The translations under genes were made by a program, and so were the position numbers. A stretch of DNA of 64,000 nucleotides. Source: Fusibacter_A sp965140735 (GTDB lineage Bacteria > Bacillota > Clostridia > Peptostreptococcales > Acidaminobacteraceae). Location: positions 2,852,001 through 2,916,000 of the forward strand of contig OZ223306.1 of the NCBI GenBank assembly GCA_965140735.1. Reading direction: 5' to 3'. Positions 8,315 through 17,334 of the stretch are shown here, one piece after another; position 1 is the stretch's first letter, and each line of letters starts with the position of its first letter. The notes under the pieces were generated by a model. It ran no database searches. It saw only the letters and a program-made list of their open reading frames with translations, and was not told the origin of the DNA.

Positions 8315-10120
8315 TTACGGCGTCATTTCTCTCACAATCTCCATAAACTGCTCACCATAAAGATCATATTTTTTCTCTCCAATCCCTTTAATTTCTATAA
8401 ATTCAGCCTTTGTCTTCGGCATATATTCTGCAATATCTTCAATAACGGCATTTGAAAAAATAATATAAAGCGGCACTTTTTTTGCCTCTGCAAGTGTTCT
8501 CCTGAGATCTACTAATGCGTTATAGAGTTCAGGATTTGAGCCGGTATGTCCTCTGGCTTTTTTGCTTTTGGTTTTTTTACTTTTAGAAGTTGAAACATGT
8601 CTTTGTGATTGTTTCATCATCACAGTTCTTTGACCTTTTAAGATTTCCTGTGATAAAGCATTGAGTTTTAAAACTGGGAATTCATCTGTGGTGATGCTCA
8701 AGTAACCTTCTGCAATTAAAAACATAGTCAAATTTTTTAATTCTTGAACCGACTTTTCCTTTAAAATGCCATATGTCGAAACCTCGTTGAGCTTCCAGTC
8801 TAATATTCTTTGGGCCTTTGAACCCCTTAAAACATCAATGACAAGGTTCATACCATAGCGCTGACCCACACGGTATACGCACGAAAGTAACTTTTGTGAT
8901 GTAAGCGTCTCATCCATAAGTTCAGATGTATCCAGACAGTTGCCACAATATCCACACTGTGTCTCCGGGTTTTCTTCACCAAAATAGCGCATGATTTCAC
9001 CATTTAAACAAGCACTGGTATGGCAATACTGAACCAACGCTTGTAAGTTGGCAAGCATCATCCGATAGCGAATAGGATCATTGGTCCCCTGAGCAATCAA
9101 CAATTTTTGCTTGACGATATCAGAGGCATCATACATGAGTAAGCACTCGCTCTCTTCACCATCACGCCCCGCTCTACCCGCTTCTTGATAGTAAGCCTCC
9201 ATATTTTTGGGCATATTGTAGTGAATCACAAAACGTACATCAGGCTTATCAATCCCCATCCCAAAAGCATTAGTTGCCACGATGATTTGTTTTTTATCCA
9301 GCATAAAGGCATCTTGCGTTTTATTTCTCGCTTCAGTGGTCATCCCCGCATGATACGCTCCTACAGAATGGCCTTCTTTTTTGAGTTTGTCCGCTAGGGA
9401 TTCCACCGTTTTCCGAGTGGCACAATAAATGATTCCCGTATGATCTTTAGGTAGTTTTTCGAGCCATTCTTTGAGATAATCATACTTTTTAGTAGGCCTA
9501 ATCACTTTATAAATCAAATTTTCACGCTTCACACCTGATATCTTCACAAAGGGATCACGAAGCTTTAAGAGCTCTAAAATATCCTCTCTAACTTCTTTTG
9601 TGGCTGTGGCAGTAAACGCCGCTATGATCGGTCTCTCTCTGAGTTGATCAATCCAGTCCGAAATATTTTTATAACTCGGCCTAAAGTCATGCCCCCACTG
9701 ACTGATACAATGGGCCTCATCCACTGCGACCAACTGGATATTAAGCGTTCTTGAAAGTCTCGTAAATTGTGAAGTCATCAAAGCCTCTGGTGCGATGTAA
9801 ACCAATTTATATTCACCCTGTGAGATCCCTTCAAGACGTGTTCTCATCTCTTGTGCTGGAATGGAGCTGTTGAGAAAAGTCGCTGAAATACCATTTTGAA
9901 GCAATGCCTCCACTTGATCTTTCATCAGTGCAATCAGTGGCGAGATCACCACTGTGACACCTTCAAGCATCATGGCTGGTACTTGGTAACAGATAGATTT
10001 CCCACCCCCTGTGGGCATTATAATCAAGGCATCCCTACCCGAAACAATCTGTTCTATTATAGATTCTTGACCTTCTCTGTAGGCATCATAACCAAAATAT
10101 TTTTTTAAAATTGAATGCAT
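8315..10120 (-). CDS. recQ: ATP-dependent DNA helicase RecQ
   Basis: 3'-5' superfamily 2 helicase for recombination and fork repair, 601 residues, typical length. Visible motifs: Walker A MPTGGGKSICYQ, DEAH box AVDEAHCISQWGHDFRPSY, motif VI QEAGRAGRDG, the RecQ zinc-binding cysteines (YCHTSAC and CGYCGNC), a winged-helix RQC region, and a C-terminal HRDC domain (about residues 525-600) with the IKGIGEKK turn. The start is preceded by GAGGGAGTTTCAA. A lysine/serine-rich linker (TSKSKKTKSKKARG) joins RQC to HRDC. It is 17 bp downstream of the HAD gene and may be read through from the Ter operon, but no functional link is implied. Confidence 0.96.
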   Translation of the reverse strand: MHSILKKYFGYDAYREGQESIIEQIVSGRDALIIMPTGGGKSICYQVPAMMLEGVTVVISPLIALMKDQVEALLQNGISATFLNSSIPAQEMRTRLEGISQGEYKLVYIAPEALMTSQFTRLSRTLNIQLVAVDEAHCISQWGHDFRPSYKNISDWIDQLRERPIIAAFTATATKEVREDILELLKLRDPFVKISGVKRENLIYKVIRPTKKYDYLKEWLEKLPKDHTGIIYCATRKTVESLADKLKKEGHSVGAYHAGMTTEARNKTQDAFMLDKKQIIVATNAFGMGIDKPDVRFVIHYNMPKNMEAYYQEAGRAGRDGEESECLLMYDASDIVKQKLLIAQGTNDPIRYRMMLANLQALVQYCHTSACLNGEIMRYFGEENPETQCGYCGNCLDTSELMDETLTSQKLLSCVYRVGQRYGMNLVIDVLRGSKAQRILDWKLNEVSTYGILKEKSVQELKNLTMFLIAEGYLSITTDEFPVLKLNALSQEILKGQRTVMMKQSQRHVSTSKSKKTKSKKARGHTGSNPELYNALVDLRRTLAEAKKVPLYIIFSNAVIEDIAEYMPKTKAEFIEIKGIGEKKYDLYGEQFMEIVREMTP

Positions 10121-10137
10121 TTGAAACTCCCTCTATC

Positions 10138-10911
10138 TTAGTCCACTAAAGACATTGCATCAAGCCGATCTAAGATGTGGCTCAACATACTCTCTGAAAA
10201 CAGGCATGTTTCATCCATACCTACTACATGCGCTTCAAAAGTATAATCTTTCATCAACGCCTTAGGTGCCAATGCTAAATCTGCTTCTCTTAGCATTGAA
10301 ACATCAAATGCACTATCACCTGCTGCAATTGTCTTATCTGCACCAATATATTGCTTAAATCTTTGTAGTGCAATCCCCTTACTTAAGTTTAAAGGCACCA
10401 CATAAACTTTAGTGCCATTATTCATAACGCTTACTTTCGAATGATCTAGAATTTTCATAAGTGCCTTAACAACATTTTCAGGTTCATCGCATTTTGTAAA
10501 AACGAATAGTTCTTTTATAAATCTCACCTCAAAAGTGCGCCTTGCTTCCTTTTCCAAAAATGCTTGAGCCTTTTTTAACTCACTTAAACTATCCGAAACA
10601 AGTTCAAGCGATTTTTCATACCAAGCTTTATCCTCAATACCATCGATGAGCAATACCCCACCATTACACGTCAGTGCATATTTCACCTTTTCGATACCGA
10701 GATCAATTCTGTTATACTGTTCCGTTGTTCGTGTGGTGGTCGGCACAAATAAAACTCTTTTTTGAATCTCTTTTAATAATTCATAAGTCCGTGTCGTAAC
10801 AAATGAGATTTCTCTTTCCTGGTATATTTCTACGTTTCTTTTATTACTGCCGATATCTTTTTTATATGAAAAAATAACCGTATTATCTAAATCTGAATTA
10901 AAAACAATCAT
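10138..10911 (-). CDS. HAD-family phosphatase of the Ter-associated biosynthetic module
   Basis: 257-residue haloacid dehalogenase-type phosphohydrolase with a Cof-like cap. Motif I is DLDNTVIF (nucleophile Asp7 and acid Asp9), motif III Lys lies in SKGIALQRF, and motif IV is GDSAFDVSML. The TTRTTEQYNRIDL segment resembles HAD phosphatases found next to tellurium-resistance genes. It lies downstream of the Ca2+ ATPase gene beyond a terminator-like hairpin, at the end of the Ter cluster. By analogy with the computational description of Ter systems (Anantharaman, Iyer and Aravind, 2012, from memory) it may dephosphorylate the nucleotide-like product of the phosphoribosyltransferases encoded at 21-23 kb. 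The substrate is unknown. Confidence 0.8.
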   Translation of the reverse strand: MIVFNSDLDNTVIFSYKKDIGSNKRNVEIYQEREISFVTTRTYELLKEIQKRVLFVPTTTRTTEQYNRIDLGIEKVKYALTCNGGVLLIDGIEDKAWYEKSLELVSDSLSELKKAQAFLEKEARRTFEVRFIKELFVFTKCDEPENVVKALMKILDHSKVSVMNNGTKVYVVPLNLSKGIALQRFKQYIGADKTIAAGDSAFDVSMLREADLALAPKALMKDYTFEAHVVGMDETCLFSESMLSHILDRLDAMSLVD

Positions 10912-10925
10912 ATCTTTCTCCTTAA

Positions 10926-10958
10926 AAAAAATGTGATACTCTAATGTATCACATTTTT
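10926..10958 (-). terminator. Terminator between the Ca2+ ATPase and HAD genes
   Basis: AAAAATGTGATAC pairs perfectly with GTATCACATTTTT around a six-base loop and is followed by Ts on the minus strand. It fills nearly the whole 50-bp gap, so the HAD gene must rely on readthrough. Confidence 0.8.
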
Positions 10959-10961
10959 CTT

Positions 10962-13688
10962 TTAAGCATCTAATTTACTAGCTTCTACCTCTGGTTTCCA
11001 AGAGTTTGCCACATGTTCACTGGGTTTTTCCGTTACAATCATTTTTCTGATCAAATCAACTGGAATCATCGTAGCTGATAATAAGGTCACTGCAATCCAT
11101 CCTTTAATGCCAAACGGTGTACAGCTGAACATATTACCAATCCAAGTAAACGCTGTCAAAGGTACTAAAGCTGCATTTACAATAATCACTTGCATTACAA
11201 CGATATAGAAAATGACTTTTAAGAAACCTGGATTCTCATTAAAACCTTTAAAAATACCAAAGCGTTCATCTCTAACATTGAATCCATTAAATAATGCACT
11301 GATAATAAACAGAACAAAATAGCCTGTAAGATGCTGTGCATCTGACTCAAATAAATTTCTAAAGAATGGTGCTTTTAAATAAACAAAGCTCATTACTGTA
11401 AGCCAAAAACTCATTGTTAAAATTTGAGCCGCCATCTTTTTACTTATAATATTTTCATCTCTTGTCCTTGGTTTCTCTGTCATATATCGTTCAAGTGCAG
11501 GCTCATTCCCAAGCATAATAGCACCAAGACTATCCATTACAAGATTGACGAAAAGTAAATGCGTAATTTTAAGCGGTTCTAAAATACCAAAGAAAGGTGC
11601 AATTGCACTAACAACAACCGCTGCAACATTAATAACAAGCTGGAATTTACAGAATTTTAGAATGTTATGGTAAATGGTTCTACCGTATAAAATTGCATCT
11701 TTAATAGACTTAAAGTTATCATCTAAAATAACAATTTTACCAGCCTCTTTTGCAGCTTCAGTTCCACTACCCATTGCAAATCCAACATCTGCTCTCTTAA
11801 GTGCAGGGGTATCATTAACACCATCACCGGTCATCCCTACAACCAAATTCATCTCTTGGCACAACCTGACCATTCTTGATTTATCCGTAGGTAGAGCTCT
11901 TGCGATAACCCTAATGTGAGACATAATCTTTTTAACCTCATCATCTGTCATCTCGTTGAGCTCCGCAGATGAAAGCGCCTTATCGCTTTTGTTGTTCAGT
12001 AGTCCAGCATCTTTTGCAATAGCAATAGCCGTTTCAAGTCTATCACCTGTGATCATGACAACTTGAACCCCTGCACTTTGAACCTCATGAATCGCTTCTT
12101 TAGCTTCAGCCCGTACATCGTCTCTTATGCCCACAAGCCCGATCATCACAATATCATCATTGATGGTATCTTCAACGAGTTCTTTTTCTGAATAGCCAAA
12201 AGCGAAGACGCGCATCGCCTTTGAAGCTAATTCTTCTATTTTTTTATCCAAGACAGCATGATCAATAGTGCAAACATTGCCTTCGCCATCAAGGTATTTC
12301 TTTGATTTTGCAAGAAACTTTTCAGGTGCACCTTTATAAAAAGTTTTACCTAGGTTCTCAATTCTAGCTTGACTAAATTTATTAGCTGAATTAAACCCTT
12401 GATCTTTGGTAACCACATATTCAGTATTGGATATTAAAGCTTCAAACGTGGGTTCTCCAAGAAACTTTAAAAGTGCCTGATCTGTAGAATTCCCACCGAT
12501 AACTTTATGAGAGCCATCAAATAAAGAATGTGTATTCTTGCCAATAGCAAGATCAACGAGTCCTTTAACTTTGCTGTATTTACTCAATTCAGGGATCGGT
12601 ATAGAAGTCCCATCACCTAAAAAGAAATCCACAACTTCAAGTTGTCCTTTCGTGATCGTTCCTGTTTTATCACTAAATAAGATATTTAATGAGCCTGCTG
12701 TTTCAATACCTTCCGCTTTACGCACAAGAACGTTATGAGCCAACATCTTACTGGTATTCTGCATCAACACTAAGGAGATCATCAGTGGCAAGCCTTCTGG
12801 AACCGCACACACCACAATTAAAATTGCCAAAGAAACTGCTGCTATAGCGTCCTGTAAAATAGATTCAGCACCTGTAGCTAAATAGGCTGCTACGCCTCCT
12901 GCCGTGATAACATCATACGAAATATAAAGTACTGCAATAACCACTGCACTGATATAACCAAATGTCGAAATCTGATTCGCCAATTTAGACAATTTAACTT
13001 TTAAAGGGGAATCTGGTTCATCGCCCTGCATTTCTTCAGCCATTCTACCCATCATGGTTTTAAGACCTACTCTTCTTACATCGAGAACACCTTCACCGTC
13101 AAAAACAACTGTGCCTCTAAAAAGTGAATGTGCATCCACAAATGTATCCCCAGTAATATCATCACTTAATTCAAATGCTTCAGTAGCTTCCTGCTTCTTG
13201 CACTCTTCAGATTCTCCGTTTAAAGCTGAATTATCCACTCTTAAAGAACCGCATATTAAGACGCCATCTGCTGGAATCTTATCTCCAGATTGGAGTAAAA
13301 TCATATCTCCAACCACAACATCATCCACATCAATCACAGTGATAATATCATTTCTATAAACCTTACAAGTCTCTTTTTCCGTCTTATCTCTCAGTTCACG
13401 ATACTTCGTGTCACTGGCTACACCCGTTTTTGCAGATACAATCGCCACAACGATAACTGCTACGATTGTGCCTAAGGGCTCGTAAATTTCTGCAAATCCA
13501 AAAAAATACATCCCGATCATCAATGCTGCAATGGCCAATAATATTTTAATCATCGGATCGCTGAACGTTTCTTTAAATTCATCCCAAAAAGTCGTTGGTT
13601 CTGAGTGAGGAATCGCATTTGAGCCATACTTTTCGCGGGATACTTCAACCTCTTTATCCTTTAATCCACCATAATTCATAAAATACAT
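10962..13688 (-). CDS. Calcium-transporting P-type ATPase (P2A/PMCA-like)
   Basis: 908-residue P-type cation pump that exports Ca2+ at the cost of ATP. It carries the phosphorylation motif SDKTGTITKG, the P2-type motif VPEGLP in TM4, the actuator motif (LNGESEECKK), ATP-binding KGAPEKFL and the hinge MTGDGVNDTPALK, with about ten membrane spans and the C-terminal cation ATPase domain. TerD-family proteins bind Ca2+, and such pumps are a recurring partner of Ter genes, which explains its place 78 bp after a terD gene. The ribosome binding site AAGGAG lies very close to the ATG at 13688; the second ATG at 13679 has better spacing and may be the real start. Confidence 0.93.
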   Translation of the reverse strand: MYFMNYGGLKDKEVEVSREKYGSNAIPHSEPTTFWDEFKETFSDPMIKILLAIAALMIGMYFFGFAEIYEPLGTIVAVIVVAIVSAKTGVASDTKYRELRDKTEKETCKVYRNDIITVIDVDDVVVGDMILLQSGDKIPADGVLICGSLRVDNSALNGESEECKKQEATEAFELSDDITGDTFVDAHSLFRGTVVFDGEGVLDVRRVGLKTMMGRMAEEMQGDEPDSPLKVKLSKLANQISTFGYISAVVIAVLYISYDVITAGGVAAYLATGAESILQDAIAAVSLAILIVVCAVPEGLPLMISLVLMQNTSKMLAHNVLVRKAEGIETAGSLNILFSDKTGTITKGQLEVVDFFLGDGTSIPIPELSKYSKVKGLVDLAIGKNTHSLFDGSHKVIGGNSTDQALLKFLGEPTFEALISNTEYVVTKDQGFNSANKFSQARIENLGKTFYKGAPEKFLAKSKKYLDGEGNVCTIDHAVLDKKIEELASKAMRVFAFGYSEKELVEDTINDDIVMIGLVGIRDDVRAEAKEAIHEVQSAGVQVVMITGDRLETAIAIAKDAGLLNNKSDKALSSAELNEMTDDEVKKIMSHIRVIARALPTDKSRMVRLCQEMNLVVGMTGDGVNDTPALKRADVGFAMGSGTEAAKEAGKIVILDDNFKSIKDAILYGRTIYHNILKFCKFQLVINVAAVVVSAIAPFFGILEPLKITHLLFVNLVMDSLGAIMLGNEPALERYMTEKPRTRDENIISKKMAAQILTMSFWLTVMSFVYLKAPFFRNLFESDAQHLTGYFVLFIISALFNGFNVRDERFGIFKGFNENPGFLKVIFYIVVMQVIIVNAALVPLTAFTWIGNMFSCTPFGIKGWIAVTLLSATMIPVDLIRKMIVTEKPSEHVANSWKPEVEASKLDA

Positions 13689-13713
13689 TTCTCCTTAAAG
13701 GTATATATTAAGT

Positions 13714-13743
13714 AAGGAGAAACCGATTTTCTAGTTTCTCCTT
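13714..13743 (-). other. Stem-loop between terD and the Ca2+ ATPase gene
   Basis: AAGGAGAAAC pairs perfectly with GTTTCTCCTT around a ten-base loop. There is no T run after it on the minus strand, so I read it as an mRNA processing or stability element rather than a terminator. Confidence 0.55.
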
Positions 13744-13766
13744 AGCTATATCACCAATACCTTACT

Positions 13767-14357
13767 TTACAAATATCTATCTGCAAGTTCTCTAAGTCCA
13801 TTATCATTAGTACCTTGACCAATAGCACTAAATTTCCATTCACCTTCATGTCTATAGATCTCGCCGAAAATCATCGCAGTCATATCTGAGTAATTATCTG
13901 TAAGATCGTACTTGAGTATTTCATTATTGTTTCTGCTATCTACCAAACGAATAAAAGCATTTTTTATCATACCAAAATGTTGATGTCTTTGATTTGCTTG
14001 ATAAATATTAACGACAATCACGATTTTATCATATTCCGATGGAACTTTTGCTAAATCAACAACGATTTGTTCGTCGTCACCATCGCCAGCACCCGTTAAA
14101 TTGTCACCCATATGTTGAACAGTCTTAGATGAATGTTTTAAATTGCTAAAATAAACCATGTCACTTACACCCGCTAATTTGCCGTTTTTAAGCAATAGTG
14201 CCGATGCATCACAATCAATTGGTTTCGGCTTTGGTGCAAATAAGCCACCACGCGATCGCTGTACTTCATCCCATCCTAAACCAACAACCACTTTAGAAAG
14301 GCCTTCTGATGTTTTAGATAGGCTAACTTTTTGTCCCTTTTGTAAACTAATTGACAT
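13767..14357 (-). CDS. TerD-family protein, variant with disrupted first acidic site
   Basis: 196-residue TerD-domain protein, cytoplasmic, probably Ca2+-binding. It has the opening SLQKGQKVSLSK, GLGWDE, and the calcium-site motif DNLTGAGDGDDEQI near residue 90. Compared with its neighbours, the first acidic segment (FDLDAAAF in the gene at 15578) is replaced here by an insertion GGLFAPKPKPIDCDASA, so one metal ligand set is altered. It is the fourth TerD-like gene in the operon, 13 bp after the TerA-like gene, with the ribosome binding site AAGGAGG. Confidence 0.9.
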   Translation of the reverse strand: MSISLQKGQKVSLSKTSEGLSKVVVGLGWDEVQRSRGGLFAPKPKPIDCDASALLLKNGKLAGVSDMVYFSNLKHSSKTVQHMGDNLTGAGDGDDEQIVVDLAKVPSEYDKIVIVVNIYQANQRHQHFGMIKNAFIRLVDSRNNNEILKYDLTDNYSDMTAMIFGEIYRHEGEWKFSAIGQGTNDNGLRELADRYL

Positions 14358-14370
14358 TATGTGTTCCTCC

Positions 14371-14973
14371 TTATTTCCTTCCAGCTTGCCACTTCATGCC
14401 CCAATTGTAGGCTTGATCTAGTTGTCGATGTCCTTGATAAAATTGAACTATTTTTTCTACACTAAATGTTTCGTCATTAATGTTCTCAAGAAGGGCCAGT
14501 CCACACATTCTTTTTTTTGAATCAAAGGTATCCATCTTGACAATCAAATCCTCAGCGCCAGGATATTTAATCGTTACAGTTGCATCCGCTTGTTTCCAAT
14601 TAGCGATGCCTTCATATATAAATGTATAAACTAAAATGCGCTTTATATCGGAAATCTGGTTGCCATTAATTCTTAGATTTTCTCCATTTACAACAGCACC
14701 TGTCCTGTCATCTCCATCTAACGCCATATACGGCGGCCTAGTTGTAGAACCAAACGCATTCCCCAGTGCCTGAACAACACCCTTTCTGCCATCTTTTAGT
14801 TCATAGAGACATCCTAAATCCAAATCAAATCCTTTTCCACCCATCAGACTGCCAAATAAACCTTGTTTTACAGGTTTTGAATCCCAATTCAAGTTCACAA
14901 GAATTTCGCCTAAACCTGCAGATGAGTTCTTTTTTAAATTTACTTTCTGACCTTTTTGCAAACTAATTGCCAT
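14371..14973 (-). CDS. TerA-like/divergent TerD-domain protein
   Basis: 200 residues. The N-terminus (AISLQKGQKVNLKKNSSAGLGEILVNLNW) is that of the TerD superfamily, and the middle (GFDLDLGCLYELKDGRKGVVQALG, YMALDGDDRTGAVV) matches the TerA-like branch. The GDGDDEQ calcium loop of true TerD is absent; the shorter DGDDRTG may replace it. It lies between two TerD genes (9 bp and 13 bp gaps), so it is probably a partner of a multi-subunit TerD/TerA complex. TerA from enterobacterial systems is larger; this short form is common in Firmicutes. Confidence 0.85.
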   Translation of the reverse strand: MAISLQKGQKVNLKKNSSAGLGEILVNLNWDSKPVKQGLFGSLMGGKGFDLDLGCLYELKDGRKGVVQALGNAFGSTTRPPYMALDGDDRTGAVVNGENLRINGNQISDIKRILVYTFIYEGIANWKQADATVTIKYPGAEDLIVKMDTFDSKKRMCGLALLENINDETFSVEKIVQFYQGHRQLDQAYNWGMKWQAGRK

Positions 14974-14982
14974 ATCAATCTC

Positions 14983-15564
14983 CTACTCTACATCCACGCC
15001 ATAATTAGCACAAAGTGCTGCTAATCCGCCTTGGTAGCCACTGCCAATAGCATTGAATTTCCATTCACCACCATTTTTATACAGTTCACCGAAGACTGCA
15101 GACGTTTCAATCGAAAAATCTTCACCCAGATCATATCTTAGCATTTCTTCGCCTGTTACCTCATTATAAATTCGAATGAATGCATTGTTGATTTGACCAA
15201 AATTTTGACGTCTCTGCTCTGATTCATATATAGTTACTGCAAATGCAATTTTGGAAATATTTTCAGGAACCAATGATAAATCAACTAAAACTTGTTCATC
15301 GTCCCCCTCTCCAGCACCTGTAAGATTATCCCCTAAATGCTGAACACTTCCCGATGGATGTTTTAAATTGCCAAAGAATACGAAGTCTTCTGATTTTGAA
15401 ACTTTGCCTGAATCCGTCAATAAGAACGCTGATGAATCTAAGTCAAAATCACCACCAGTATCAAAATTGTTTACGTCCCAACCGACACCTATCACAACTT
15501 TATTTAAGCCGGGATTATTTTTTGTTATACTAACCTTCTGACCTTTTTGTAAATTTACTGGCAT
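14983..15564 (-). CDS. terD: TerD-family calcium-binding stress protein
   Basis: 193 residues, full TerD domain. Acidic Ca2+ sites are intact: FDLDSSAFLL after the GWDVN motif and DNLTGAGEGDDEQV around residue 85; the closing region FGELYKNGGEWKFNAIGSG is typical. It is about as similar to the neighbour at 15578 as expected for a local tandem duplication. Known TerD/TerE and GSP16/17 (Bacillus YceC/D/E) homologues act in resistance to tellurite, phage, colicins and other stresses, but the biochemical role is unresolved. Confidence 0.93.
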   Translation of the reverse strand: MPVNLQKGQKVSITKNNPGLNKVVIGVGWDVNNFDTGGDFDLDSSAFLLTDSGKVSKSEDFVFFGNLKHPSGSVQHLGDNLTGAGEGDDEQVLVDLSLVPENISKIAFAVTIYESEQRRQNFGQINNAFIRIYNEVTGEEMLRYDLGEDFSIETSAVFGELYKNGGEWKFNAIGSGYQGGLAALCANYGVDVE

Positions 15565-15577
15565 CTCTTATTCCTCC

Positions 15578-16159
15578 TTATGCGGTTTCAATATTATACT
15601 GACTACATAAAGCTGCAAGCCCGCCATGATATCCGCTTCCAATTGCATTAAATTTCCACTCACCATTATTTCTATAGAGCTCTCCAACTACAACAGCTGT
15701 TTCAATGGAGAAATCTTCTCCTAAGTCATATCTGATTAATTCTTGATTTGTTGTTTCATCTACGATACGGATAAAGGCATTAGACACTTGTCCAAAATTT
15801 TGTCTTCTTGTTTCTGCATCGTAAATCGTTACTGTAAATGCAACTTTATCTATATTGGCTGGTATTTTAGCCAAATCAATTAAAATTTGCTCATCATCAC
15901 CATCGCCATCACCTGTAAGGTTATCCCCCATATGCTTAACAGCACCACTTGAATGCTCTAAATTACCATAAAAAACAAATTCTTTATCCGTTGGACATTT
16001 ACCATCTGCCGATGTCATGAAAGCCGCTGCATCTAAATCGAAAGCTGCACCTGAGTCATACATGTTAACATCCCAACCCAATCCAATCATAACCTTGTTT
16101 AATTTTGGGTTTCCTTTAGTTAAATCTACCTTTTGACCTTTAGTTAAATTAATTGGCAT
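15578..16159 (-). CDS. terD: TerD-family calcium-binding stress protein
   Basis: 193 residues with a canonical TerD domain: KGQKVDLTK, LGWDVNMYD, FDLDAAAFM, then DNLTGDGDGDDEQI, the acidic loop that binds two Ca2+ in characterised TerD. The ribosome binding site is GGAGGAGATCAGT. It is the first of four TerD-superfamily genes in the operon, directly after TelA (18 bp gap), matching the order of Bacillus yce stress genes in part. Confidence 0.94.
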   Translation of the reverse strand: MPINLTKGQKVDLTKGNPKLNKVMIGLGWDVNMYDSGAAFDLDAAAFMTSADGKCPTDKEFVFYGNLEHSSGAVKHMGDNLTGDGDGDDEQILIDLAKIPANIDKVAFTVTIYDAETRRQNFGQVSNAFIRIVDETTNQELIRYDLGEDFSIETAVVVGELYRNNGEWKFNAIGSGYHGGLAALCSQYNIETA

Positions 16160-16177
16160 ACTGATCTCCTCCGTTTC

Positions 16178-17332
16178 TTAGTTTGCGCCTTTATTAGGCA
16201 TATGATACATTTTATTAAAATCTTGTTTGATGTTTTCAAGTCGAGCTTGATCATCCAAACGTTGTTTTTTTGCATTTTCTTGAATTTGTCTTGTCTCTTC
16301 AATACCATTTACAATTGTCTTCCAAGAAGTCTCTAATGTCTCAATTTTAATAGAGCTTCCAGATGCCAGTCTAGCAGTCATCTTCGTTTGTTCCACGGTA
16401 TTTCTTGCATTCTTAAGAAGCATTTCATTCGTCTTTTCATCTAAAGCAGACATGGCCTCAGCTTGTACCTTTTGTCTTTTAAGCATAATCGCTTGCGCAA
16501 GAGCTTGTTTAAATACCGGAAGCGTGATAATAAAAGCGGAATTGATCTTTCTCACTAAGTTCATGTTGCTAAATTCCATTGCTTTAATCATTGGAACTGA
16601 TTGCATTGCCACACTTTCAGCAGTTCTTAAATCTTGTGTTCTCTGTTCAAGCATCATTAGAGCTTGTTGAAGACTTGTGAGTTCAAATTGAATAGAATTA
16701 TCACCTGTACTCGCCATATCCGCTTGCCTTTGAGCTATATAATCTTCAATTTCTTTACAGCCTTGTTCACCTGCTAAGATATATTTAACCAGTTGATGAT
16801 AATACTCTACATTCGCTTCAAACATTTGGTTCAATTTCTTATTAGATTGCTTAATTTCTGACTCATATTGTTTTAATTGAACGTAAATTTTATCTACTTC
16901 TTGGCCCATCGTATGGTATTTATCCAGAATTTTTTCAAGCTGTTTTTTAAGATTTCCAAATAATTTCCCAAATAGACCTGGATTTTCTTTAATCTCATCG
17001 ATGTCAAACTTAGACATAATCGTCGAAAGCGTTTTTAACATTTCGCTAGAATCTTCTAATTGCGACATGTTCATACTGTTCAATACGATATCTGATGCTT
17101 TTGATATCTCTTCTGCTACTACCGAACCAAACGATGCAATTGTTTCTAAATTATTGACTTCAATTGTACTTACAATTGCATCAACTTCTTGTGAATTTAC
17201 AAGTTGCTTGCTCATTTGCTCTCTATCAGCAACGATGTCGTACTGCTCAACAACTTCAATTTCATTATCCGTATTTGATGAAGTCGTTTCAGCTATACCT
17301 TGTGATGGTCCTTTACTAAAATCTAATCCCAT
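16178..17332 (-). CDS. telA: Toxic anion resistance protein, TelA family
   Basis: About 384 residues, soluble, largely helical and coiled-coil, matching TelA/YceH (toxic anion resistance). The family is a frequent partner of TerD genes and of YceG-like proteins; function is unknown at the molecular level. The chosen ATG at 17332 has AGGAGAGG nine bases upstream, inside the end of the YceG gene; an earlier GTG at 17338 overlaps the YceG stop and is less likely. Conserved features include the glutamine-rich helix QMFEANVEYYHQLVKYILAGEQG and the C-terminal NARNTVEQTKMTARLASGSSI-type segment. Confidence 0.9.
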   Translation of the reverse strand: MGLDFSKGPSQGIAETTSSNTDNEIEVVEQYDIVADREQMSKQLVNSQEVDAIVSTIEVNNLETIASFGSVVAEEISKASDIVLNSMNMSQLEDSSEMLKTLSTIMSKFDIDEIKENPGLFGKLFGNLKKQLEKILDKYHTMGQEVDKIYVQLKQYESEIKQSNKKLNQMFEANVEYYHQLVKYILAGEQGCKEIEDYIAQRQADMASTGDNSIQFELTSLQQALMMLEQRTQDLRTAESVAMQSVPMIKAMEFSNMNLVRKINSAFIITLPVFKQALAQAIMLKRQKVQAEAMSALDEKTNEMLLKNARNTVEQTKMTARLASGSSIKIETLETSWKTIVNGIEETRQIQENAKKQRLDDQARLENIKQDFNKMYHMPNKGAN

Positions 17333-17334
17333 AA

